Of a DNA stretch of 12,989 nt, positions 7,668-12,989 are shown in pieces. Numbering within the stretch: position 1 is the first letter of the stretch; every line of letters starts with the position of its first letter. The stretch covers positions 1 to 12,989 of the forward strand of contig PCUH01000001.1 in NCBI GenBank assembly GCA_002770955.1. The letters run 5' to 3'. The notes beneath the pieces are model-generated. The model worked only from the letters and a program-made list of their open reading frames with translations. It made no database searches and was not told the origin of the DNA. The stretch comes from Flavobacteriales bacterium CG18_big_fil_WC_8_21_14_2_50_32_9 (GTDB lineage: Bacteria > Bacteroidota > Bacteroidia > Flavobacteriales_E > Vicingaceae). The translations under genes were made by a program, and so were the position numbers.

Positions 7668-8714
7668 TTAATTATTGATAATTAGATGATTGTTAATTAT
7701 TTTTTTAGTTTCGTTCTGTTCATAATAGTTTAATTTTATTCCGTTTGATGTAAGCATTTCATCATTGTCAGTAACAATTAAACATTCAATGTTTTTAAGT
7801 TTATTTATAAGTGTTAAGCCTTTTTCTGAACCTAAAATAAAAACAGATGTTGCTAATGCATCCGCTATTTCGGCATCGGCACAAATAATAGTTACACTTT
7901 TTGTTCCTATTGCGGGCCAGCCTGTTGTAGGGTTAATTATGTGTGAATATTTTTTTCCTTCAATCGTAAAAAATTTTTCATAATTGCCCGAGGTAACCAC
8001 AGCCATATTGCTAATTACCAACCAACCCATTACGTTGTCTTTATCTTTCGGATTAGCTATTCCTATGCTCCAATCGGTATTACTTTCCATTTTTCCCCAA
8101 GTAATTAAATCACCAGCTGCATTAACTACTCCATCATTTATTCCTAGTTGTTGCATAATTAGCTTACCTCGGTTTGCAGCATATCCTTTTCCAATAGCAC
8201 CAAAACCAATTCGCATTCCCTTTTCTTTTAAAAATACAGTTTGATTATTTTCATCCACAATAATATTCTTATAGTTGATTTTAGATACCGAAAATGCAAT
8301 ATCTTCATCGGAAGGTAGTGTATTTTGTGTTCCATCAAATCTCCATAAATTAGTTACTGATGCAAAAGAAATATCAAAAACGCCCTCTGTTAAATCTGAT
8401 ATTTTTTTGCTTCGCACAATTAAATTCAACAATTCTTTATCTACCTTAACAGGTTTTATTCCAGCATTTTCATTAATTAAACTCGTTTGTGATGTTGGTT
8501 TCCATGATGAAATTAAATTCTCAATACGCTGAATTTCCTTAATAGCCGAATCTATGCTGTTTTTAGCCAACATTTCATTTTTAGAAACAGCTGTAATTTC
8601 AAACCGAGTACCCATTAATTTAAGCACTTGTTTATAAGCAAATCTCTCTGTTTCTTGAGCATATAAACTGCTTAGAGTAAGTAAAATCAGCACACTTAAA
8701 CTCAGTTGTTTCAT
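7668..8714 (-). CDS. apbE: FAD:protein FMN transferase, ApbE family
   Basis: A 348-residue exported enzyme that transfers FMN from FAD to a Ser/Thr of a partner protein through a phosphoester bond, outside the cytoplasm. It has a signal peptide (1-19, LSSLYA then QE). Family motifs appear in order: MGT (34-36), GVFDISFASVTNLW (111-124), GFGAIGKGYAANR (170-182), NAAGD (198-202), TSGNYEKF (241-248), SHIINPTTGWP (257-267) and ADALATSVFILG (284-295). D285 and T289 fall at the metal-binding positions of the family. No Cys lipobox is seen, so it may be free in the periplasm. Its ATG overlaps the stop of the thioredoxin-fold gene by 4 bp (ATGA), indicating translational coupling, and DUF4266 follows after 4 bp. 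No classical acceptor (FMN-binding domain, NqrC/RnfG) is encoded in the window. The acceptor is therefore elsewhere or unrecognised. Confidence 0.95.
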   Translation of the reverse strand: MKQLSLSVLILLTLSSLYAQETERFAYKQVLKLMGTRFEITAVSKNEMLAKNSIDSAIKEIQRIENLISSWKPTSQTSLINENAGIKPVKVDKELLNLIVRSKKISDLTEGVFDISFASVTNLWRFDGTQNTLPSDEDIAFSVSKINYKNIIVDENNQTVFLKEKGMRIGFGAIGKGYAANRGKLIMQQLGINDGVVNAAGDLITWGKMESNTDWSIGIANPKDKDNVMGWLVISNMAVVTSGNYEKFFTIEGKKYSHIINPTTGWPAIGTKSVTIICADAEIADALATSVFILGSEKGLTLINKLKNIECLIVTDNDEMLTSNGIKLNYYEQNETKKIINNHLIINN

Positions 8715-9166
8715 TTAAGCAAATCGTTTAAGTGTTTAATATATACTTCTGCACCACCTTCTATATATCCAGTTCGTGCAAGCACTTTTTCATCACTATC
8801 CATGATAATTACAGTTGGAAATTGCCCTTCACTGTTGTATTTTTTAGCCAATTCAGCATTTTGTTCGGTAAGTTCTTTTGAAAGTTTATTTTTAGATTTC
8901 ATAGGAAAATCAACATTCAACAATATAAATTTATCTTTTGCATAAGTGTTGAATACTTCTGTTTGAAAAACACTTTTTTCTAAACGAATACAATTTGAAC
9001 ACCAATCAGAACCAGAAAAATCCATTAAAATTAATTTGTTTTCTGCTTTTGCTTTAGTTAGAGCTTCTTTGTAATCCGTTAGCCAAATGGAACTTTCATT
9101 ATCAATAAAAGATGTTAGCATTACTGTTGTTAACAAGGCTACTATCAGAAATTTTAAATTTTTCAT
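8711..9166 (-). CDS. Exported thioredoxin-fold protein with WCSNC active site
   Basis: A 151-residue thioredoxin-like protein. Residues 1-20 are hydrophobic and act as a signal peptide or membrane anchor; there is no clear AxA cleavage site and no lipobox. The fold begins at about 27 (IWLTDYKEALTKAK), followed by KLILMDFSGSDWCSNC with the redox pair C56/C59 and a cis-proline in FPTVI (P117). It resembles thioredoxin_7/DUF255-like periplasmic proteins in which the CxxC is followed by a basic, Leu-rich helix (IRLEKSVF). The Ser-Asn dipeptide between the cysteines differs from the usual Gly-Pro or Gly-His, and the redox potential cannot be inferred. It lies 10 bp after the lipocalin-like gene and overlaps apbE by 4 bp. 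A plausible role is keeping C69/C71 of the DUF4266 protein, or another envelope partner, reduced or correctly paired; this is inference. Confidence 0.9.
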   Translation of the reverse strand: MKNLKFLIVALLTTVMLTSFIDNESSIWLTDYKEALTKAKAENKLILMDFSGSDWCSNCIRLEKSVFQTEVFNTYAKDKFILLNVDFPMKSKNKLSKELTEQNAELAKKYNSEGQFPTVIIMDSDEKVLARTGYIEGGAEVYIKHLNDLLK

Positions 9167-9176
9167 ATCTATTTTT

Positions 9177-9695
9177 TTAATTTTTTTCTAATGTTAAATA
9201 AGTATCTACAATATTAAGCCCATTATAGTTTTTCAATTCAATTAATGTTGGTCTTTGATTTAACAATTTCCATTTATTGTTTATCCGTTTTAAACTAGTT
9301 GGATAATTGAAATTAATAACAATTTCTAGGTTATCAATACTTGTTATCGTATTTCCGATAGGAAAAAAAATACCGTGTTCATCTTCGTCTTCGTCTTCAT
9401 CACCCGATGGAATTCTTCTTATACTCCATGTTCCATTGTAAATATTGTTTGCTGTATCTCTACATAAAACAATATTATTGGCTTCAAATGAAAAATTATA
9501 GTTGAATAAATAGATTGTGCTATCTATACCCTCTTTTACAAAACTTGTAACCTTCCAAGTTCCCTGTTGAAGGTTATTTTTCAATTGCTCTGTAACTGTG
9601 TTTGTATCGCTTTTATTGCTCTTAGAGCATGATTGAAAAGTTAATGCTCCGATAAGGAGAACAGCCAATAGCATTATATTTTTTTTTACTTTCAT
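9177..9695 (-). CDS. Lipocalin-like lipoprotein, first gene of the apbE operon
   Basis: A 172-residue lipoprotein with a signal at 1-22 and lipobox FQSC (Cys23). The mature part has GTWKVTSF (45-52), GTWSI (88-92) and WKLLNQRPTLIEL (142-154). These Trp-containing strands are typical of lipocalin-like domains in Bacteroidota, which form a small beta-barrel that can hold a hydrophobic ligand. Sequence similarity is judged by eye, so the domain call is moderate. An alternating Asp-Glu run (residues 99-106) lies in a loop between strands and could bind cations. The gene ends 10 bp before the thioredoxin-fold gene on the same strand, so they are probably one transcript. Whether it belongs functionally to the apbE-DUF4266-DUF3570 set or is a lineage-specific addition cannot be told from this window. 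Confidence 0.78.
   Translation of the reverse strand: MKVKKNIMLLAVLLIGALTFQSCSKSNKSDTNTVTEQLKNNLQQGTWKVTSFVKEGIDSTIYLFNYNFSFEANNIVLCRDTANNIYNGTWSIRRIPSGDEDEDEDEHGIFFPIGNTITSIDNLEIVINFNYPTSLKRINNKWKLLNQRPTLIELKNYNGLNIVDTYLTLEKN
9378..9401 (-). repeat. Trinucleotide-paired microsatellite coding for (Asp-Glu)4
   Basis: Four near-identical 6-base units alternate Asp and Glu codons (GAT/GAC with GAA). Gain or loss of a unit would keep the reading frame and change the length of the acidic loop in the lipocalin-like protein. Confidence 0.75.
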
Positions 9696-9794
9696 TTGAT
9701 AATTTGAATTTAAAATAAGATTATTTCTGTTTTAGAAAACCTAAAAAAGACAGCTAATTAATTATCCAATTTGGGTTGAATGATGAAATGTTTT

Positions 9795-10181
9795 TTAGAC
9801 TTGAAAAGCAATAGGAGGTCCTCTAAAAAGAAGTTCAGTGAAAAGTTTGCTACTAATTAGCCTGTGAGGAAAATTTCCTATAAGAGCATACTCTTTATAA
9901 GAGTGTTGAGCCCTGAAAATGAATGTTGATAGATAAAAAGTAGAATTAAAAAATTCTAAATTACTTTCAACTTCTAGTGCTTGTGTAACAAAATTGGTTA
10001 AGTGGTTTTCACCAATATTAAGCGAAAGAATATCAGATAAAAAATTTTGAAGATTAACAGGTTCATTCACTGAATAAAACTGTAAATTCAAATTGTTTTT
10101 TTGATGATTATGAGAAATACAATTATGAAGAATTAAGATAGTTCCTGCACAAAAAATAGCTATTTTAACAAATGATTTCAT
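9795..10181 (-). CDS. Small exported protein of unknown function, His/Cys near N-terminus
   Basis: I do not recognise this protein. Counting from the ATG at 10181 (128 residues), a hydrophobic signal-like segment (about 5-18) is followed by HNCISHNHQ (19-27), with Cys21 and three histidines. LHNC is a poor lipobox because of Asn before Cys, so lipidation is doubtful. The rest is a polar region, then a Phe/Tyr-rich stretch (about 72-90), and the protein ends in LLFRGPPIAFQV. I recall small Bacteroidota proteins with an N-terminal His/Cys cluster and a C-terminal Arg-x-Pro-Pro near metal-efflux genes, but this is a vague resemblance and no such genes are seen here. The frame extends to an ATG at 10247, but that would place a palindrome and a -7 box within coding sequence, so I prefer 10181. 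It stands alone, 70 bp or more from its neighbours. Confidence 0.6.
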   Translation of the reverse strand: MKSFVKIAIFCAGTILILHNCISHNHQKNNLNLQFYSVNEPVNLQNFLSDILSLNIGENHLTNFVTQALEVESNLEFFNSTFYLSTFIFRAQHSYKEYALIGNFPHRLISSKLFTELLFRGPPIAFQV

Positions 10182-10195
10182 CCAATTTATATAGA

Positions 10196-10203
10196 CAAAA
10201 TTA
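10196..10203 (-). promoter_or_regulatory. -7 box for the small exported protein gene
   Basis: The minus strand reads TAATTTTG, an exact match to TAnnTTTG, 14 bases ahead of the ATG at 10181. The expected -33 region holds no TTTG and is instead occupied by the 22-bp dyad at 10209-10230. That would fit a promoter needing an activator or blocked by a repressor. The leader would be very short (about 8 bases). Confidence 0.45.
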
Positions 10204-10208
10204 GAACT

Positions 10209-10230
10209 TTTTATGAGAATCCTCATAAAA
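10209..10230. promoter_or_regulatory. Perfect 9-bp inverted repeat, candidate operator
   Basis: TTTTATGAG and its exact complement CTCATAAAA are separated by four bases (AATC). The dyad lies directly upstream of the -7 box at 10196-10203. No T-run follows on either strand, and it precedes rather than follows a gene, so a protein-binding operator is a better reading than a terminator. The regulator is unknown. Confidence 0.5.
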
Positions 10231-10317
10231 TTGCATTTTTTTAGCATAAATTTTATTTACGAACCCTTTAGCTAAAATGTTATGATATTTAGAGGAAAAT
10301 AATTGGTTGGCTACGAA

Positions 10318-11829
10318 CTAGACTTTCAACAGATTTTTTAATTCCAACACACCTTGTTTTGAATCAAAATATCTAAATTTAAGACTATTAATTTCATTTA
10401 TTTTCTCAAATTGATTAGGTTCTATAATAGCTATTTGCCCCTTTTCATTAACAAACCAAACTATAGATTCTCCTTTTTTATAATAACGTACGCCTTTGAG
10501 GTAACCAAGGTTTACCAACGAATTCCTTTTGAGACCTACAACATAATAATTATTAAACGATGCTTTTTCTCCATTATCATCTAAAAGTGTTTTTTTAGCT
10601 AGCATTTCTGGCTGATATCTAGGTTGGTCGCAGTTGTAAATCCCAAATCCTTCAATACTAAAAGTTCTTATTGTATTAAACGTAATTTCTTGTTGAACAG
10701 TAGGTGCTGAGGAAGTTTCATAAACATCAAAATCAGTTGAAGATTGCTTTGCAATATATTGACTTTTATCTTGATTGTATTGAGTTATTGCTTTATCATA
10801 AAACTCATCTTTTATAACAGGATAAACAGTTAATTTAATTATAGAATCATTTCTTGAAAGCGTTAATGTATAATTTCCATGTGTATTTGAATTGCTTATT
10901 TCTGCAGTTTCCCAATTTACGTTATAAATGAGTGGATCAAATGGTTCTTCCATTTCATTGATTTCGAAAATTGTTCCTTCATATTTTTCTAATTCTGGGT
11001 AATTCTTCTTGTCAACTTTTAAATTTATGCTATATTTTTGTTTATTTTGTTTAATAGGCTTTTTTATTTTTTCCTTTTTAATACTCAATTGATTATTTAT
11101 TTTTTTTGATTCTTGATGATTTTTCTCAATGCTAATAGGTTGATTATCATAAGTCCAAGTACCAGTTTCTTCATTTAAGCTATAAAAATTAAATCCATTT
11201 TCTGCGGTTGTAGAATTGAATTGAAAATCTATTGAATTTCCATCTGCTAAAGCTATTTTTTCATCGTTTTGAAAAGCTTTAATATCCAACATACCAGCAG
11301 ATTCAAAGTGATAGACTACACCAGCCGAATCATAAGTCATTGGAATTCCGCTAAGAAAAAAATCAATAGGATTTCTTAATTCTCTATACTGAATTTGAGC
11401 CGTTCCTGAAATTTTATTGCCATTTACATCTACTAATGAATTTTTAGGAATAAAAAATTTTGTCCCACTTTTTGTTGTAATTTCTTGATTTTTATCTACT
11501 TCAATGTTGAAAATTTCATAAGGAATGTCTTGATCTAAAAAAGGTGGTTTAATTGCTGTAATTTCATTTTGGAGTGTATTTTGTTTGTAAGTAAAATCAG
11601 CTTGTTCATCAGCAAATTTTTCATTGTTTTCAGTTTGGTTATTAAAAAAATAAATGGAAATTACAACAGCCAAAACTGACGCACCACCAATTCCCCATGT
11701 TTTAATCATGTTTGTTATTGGATTGGGCTTAATATTAACCTTTTCTAATGTACTTTTAAAATCTTTATTTTTTAAAATTTGCTCATCGGTTAAATTTTGT
11801 CTGTCTTTTTTATAGTTTGCGTTTTTCAT
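10318..11829 (-). CDS. Single-span membrane protein paired with ECF sigma factor, possible anti-sigma factor
   Basis: A 503-residue protein with a short basic cytoplasmic N-terminus (1-42, including LTDEQILKNKDF), one membrane span (about 45-62) and a large extracytoplasmic part. The latter contains GTKFFIPKNSLVDVNGNKI (123-141) and FFLSGIPMTYDSAG (157-170), a beta-sandwich-like pattern I know only as a recurring uncharacterised Bacteroidota theme. A Lys/Gln-rich linker (about 236-265) and a C-terminal region with no clear motif follow. It starts 15 bases after the sigma-factor stop on the same strand, the arrangement typical of sigma/anti-sigma pairs, and its topology suits sensing outside and holding sigma inside. 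The usual zinc-binding anti-sigma HxxxCxxC motif is absent from the cytoplasmic tail, so an anti-sigma role is inferred from context only. It could instead be a target of the sigma factor or a structural envelope protein. Confidence 0.75.
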   Translation of the reverse strand: MKNANYKKDRQNLTDEQILKNKDFKSTLEKVNIKPNPITNMIKTWGIGGASVLAVVISIYFFNNQTENNEKFADEQADFTYKQNTLQNEITAIKPPFLDQDIPYEIFNIEVDKNQEITTKSGTKFFIPKNSLVDVNGNKISGTAQIQYRELRNPIDFFLSGIPMTYDSAGVVYHFESAGMLDIKAFQNDEKIALADGNSIDFQFNSTTAENGFNFYSLNEETGTWTYDNQPISIEKNHQESKKINNQLSIKKEKIKKPIKQNKQKYSINLKVDKKNYPELEKYEGTIFEINEMEEPFDPLIYNVNWETAEISNSNTHGNYTLTLSRNDSIIKLTVYPVIKDEFYDKAITQYNQDKSQYIAKQSSTDFDVYETSSAPTVQQEITFNTIRTFSIEGFGIYNCDQPRYQPEMLAKKTLLDDNGEKASFNNYYVVGLKRNSLVNLGYLKGVRYYKKGESIVWFVNEKGQIAIIEPNQFEKINEINSLKFRYFDSKQGVLELKNLLKV

Positions 11830-11844
11830 AATTCCATGTTTTAG

Positions 11845-12417
11845 TTATAAAGCTAATTTTGTAAGTTGTTTTAGTTTTTGAATTACTCTAAAAGTTTTGA
11901 TTTTTGCATTATTTTCGGTAATTCCCATAATATTGCTTATTTCAAAATAAGTTCTTTTTTCAAAGTATTTCATCTCAATTAGTTCGGTTTCTTCATGACT
12001 TAATTTTTTAAGTGCTTCTACAACAATGCCTAATTTATCTAATTGTTCTTCGTATGTTTCTTCTGTTAAGTTTATTAAATCATTACTTGAAAAATTAACT
12101 TGTCTAAATTTTTTCCCTTGTTTATAATTAGTATATATTGTATTCCGAGCAATTCTATATAGCCATGAAGCAAAAGGTATTTCTGATGTTTTATATGTTT
12201 TGAGGTTTTCCATTACTTTAATGAATACATCAGAACAAATTTCAGCTGCCTGTAATTCTGTTTCTACTCGTTGATAGATAAATTTGAATATTTGAAGGTA
12301 GTATCTTTCATACAATACACTAAATTTAGATAAATCCTTTTTTGCTAAATCAATTTCGATTTGTTCTGCCAAAATCATATCCGTTTTAATGTGGTATGTT
12401 GAGTTTTGAGTTTTCAT
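11845..12417 (-). CDS. RNA polymerase sigma factor, ECF (sigma-70) family
   Basis: A 190-residue alternative sigma factor counted from the ATG at 12417. Sigma region 2 spans about 32-100 (FSVLYERYYLQIFKFI, then AAEICSDVFIKVMENL and FASWLYRIARNTIYTNYKQ), covering -10 recognition and core binding. Region 4 spans about 133-187 (LSHEETELIEMKYFEKRT, then a helix-turn-helix with EISNIMGITENNAKIKTFR) and contacts the -35 element. The linker is short and there is no extra C-terminal domain. The frame extends to a TTG at 12453, but that lies in the likely promoter. The ATG at 12378 (177 residues) is a possible alternative start. The large membrane protein gene follows after 15 bases and is presumably co-transcribed. 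The stimulus is unknown; ECF factors paired with membrane proteins usually respond to envelope conditions. Confidence 0.93.
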   Translation of the reverse strand: MKTQNSTYHIKTDMILAEQIEIDLAKKDLSKFSVLYERYYLQIFKFIYQRVETELQAAEICSDVFIKVMENLKTYKTSEIPFASWLYRIARNTIYTNYKQGKKFRQVNFSSNDLINLTEETYEEQLDKLGIVVEALKKLSHEETELIEMKYFEKRTYFEISNIMGITENNAKIKTFRVIQKLKQLTKLAL

Positions 12418-12433
12418 TCTTTTGATTTTACAT

Positions 12434-12462
12434 ATATAACTTCCATTTTCCAAAAAGTTACA
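12434..12462 (-). promoter_or_regulatory. Possible ECF-type promoter of the sigma operon
   Basis: The minus strand has TGTAAC (12462-12457), a 17-base spacer and TTATAT (12439-12434), which would start transcription about 10 bases ahead of the ATG at 12417. The TGTAAC hexamer resembles ECF -35 elements (compare GGAAC/TGTAAC), which would fit self-activation by this sigma factor. No good TAnnTTTG box with a -33 partner is present. Tentative. Confidence 0.3.
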
Positions 12463-12515
12463 AGGATTGCAATTATTTTTTTTTTAAAAGACAAAAAGAA
12501 TTGTTAAGAAGTACA

Positions 12516-12989
12516 CTAAAAAGTTAGCTGTTTCCTTATCATACCTACTGTTGCAATTTTCGAACTTACTTTTGATAGCGTGAATTTATGACTTCTGTTT
12601 TTAGAAAATTTTATGTTTCGGAATTCATCTAAAGAAACATATCCAACATCATCATTTCTTACTTGTGCTAACAAAATATAATTTTGATGGCTCTCTAAAT
12701 ACATCCTTATAACCTCGATACCCAAAGAACCTTTAATTTTTCTGTATCTTTTTGTCTCAGGTTCAATTATTAACACATTCTTTATTGCAAGCATATTACT
12801 ATCACTATCTTGAAATAAGGCTCTTATTGTTAAACTTTCTATTGAATCAGTTTCTTGTGTTCTGTTTCTGTTGTTCAGCACATAGAAGCCTTCTTCATAA
12901 TTATCCATTATTAAACTTCTTTCGATGTTTTCTACAGAAGCCGAAGCATTACCCATTGCCTTTTTCTCATTAGCAATTACTTCATCATA
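12516..12989 (-). CDS. Unrecognised protein, C-terminal part only
   Basis: The frame is open from the right edge of the window (first visible codon TAT at 12989) to a TAG at 12516, giving 157 residues. An ATG at 12956 is within it, but the frame continues past it to the edge, so the true start may well lie outside. The visible part starts with a charged region (DEVIANEKKAMGNASASVEN), has no membrane span, and then shows alternating strand-like segments such as NVLIIEPETKRYRKIKG and NYILLAQVRNDDVGYVSL. It ends in a basic segment (FSKNRSHKFTLSKV and IRKQLTF). I do not recognise a family. It lies 98 bases upstream of the sigma-factor ATG on the same strand; no terminator is evident in the gap, so read-through into the sigma operon is possible. 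Confidence 0.6.
   Translation of the reverse strand, partial: YDEVIANEKKAMGNASASVENIERSLIMDNYEEGFYVLNNRNRTQETDSIESLTIRALFQDSDSNMLAIKNVLIIEPETKRYRKIKGSLGIEVIRMYLESHQNYILLAQVRNDDVGYVSLDEFRNIKFSKNRSHKFTLSKVSSKIATVGMIRKQLTF

Noticed and set aside
7765..8532. Three plus-strand frames opposite apbE
   Set aside because: ApbE motifs run continuously on the minus strand across the whole interval, and none of the plus frames has a start context, promoter or family signature.
8706..8945. Plus-strand frame of 79 codons opposite the thioredoxin-fold gene
   Set aside because: It is antisense to the thioredoxin-fold coding region and has no features of its own.
9736..9769. Possible promoter of the lipocalin-like gene: TAGGTTTT with an upstream TTG on the minus strand
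   Set aside because: The -7 box lacks the final G and the spacer is 23 bases, so the match is too weak to list, although some promoter is expected between 9696 and 9794.
10267..10276. Ten-base palindrome TTTAGCTAAA between the sigma-partner gene and the small exported gene
   Set aside because: It is short, AT-rich, has no loop or T-run suited to a terminator, and is expected by chance at this composition.
12418..12453. TTG-initiated extension of the ECF sigma factor
   Set aside because: It adds 12 residues with no family counterpart and covers the candidate promoter; the ATG at 12417 gives a normal length.
12752..12973. Plus-strand frame of 73 codons near the right edge
   Set aside because: Its Leu/Phe-rich product is typical of an antisense shadow of AT-rich coding DNA; the minus-strand frame is longer and open to the edge.

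Overview
The window is AT-rich (roughly one third G+C by eye) and looks like a chromosomal stretch of a Bacteroidota bacterium, most likely a member of Flavobacteriales. The evidence is a SecD-SecF fusion in one polypeptide, -7 promoter boxes of the TAnnTTTG type, an FG-GAP/VCBS-repeat exported protein, Bacteroidota-style lipoproteins, and families such as DUF3570, DUF4266 and an ECF sigma factor paired with a large single-span membrane protein. I see no tRNA, rRNA, CRISPR array, transposon or phage gene. No stretch over 300 bases lacks a gene.

Layout. Positions 1-1537 (minus) hold the N-terminal 512 residues of an exported FG-GAP repeat protein that leaves the window on the left. It is divergent from a rightward block: secDF (1686-4775), a strong hairpin terminator, a tatA-like gene with its own promoter box (4875-5222), and a Ca2+/Na+ antiporter-family gene (5275-6216). 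This block is about the cell envelope: proton-driven Sec export, Tat export and cation transport. The antiporter meets the next, leftward operon tail to tail, with the stop codons sharing bases.

The centrepiece is a five-gene leftward operon (9695 down to 6213). It encodes a lipocalin-like lipoprotein, an exported thioredoxin-fold protein with a WCSNC active site, ApbE (FAD:protein FMN transferase), a 72-residue DUF4266 lipoprotein ending in GGGCGCN, and a DUF3570 outer-membrane beta-barrel. Spacing is 10 bp, a 4-bp overlap, 4 bp, and a 10-bp overlap. The glycine codons of the DUF4266 tail also form an AGGAGG Shine-Dalgarno-like sequence just ahead of the DUF3570 ATG. All five products leave the cytoplasm, so I read this as an envelope thiol/flavin module built around a tiny Gly/Cys-tailed lipoprotein. 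Its substrate and function are unknown to me, and it is the best candidate here for an uncharacterised system.

Upstream of it, still on the minus strand, lie a small unrecognised secreted protein (9795-10181) with a perfect 9-bp dyad at its promoter, then a sigma-factor operon: an ECF sigma factor (11845-12417) and a 503-residue membrane protein with a large extracytoplasmic part (10318-11829). The right edge holds the C-terminal part of an unrecognised protein (12516-12989).

All family names come from motifs read by eye; no database search was done.
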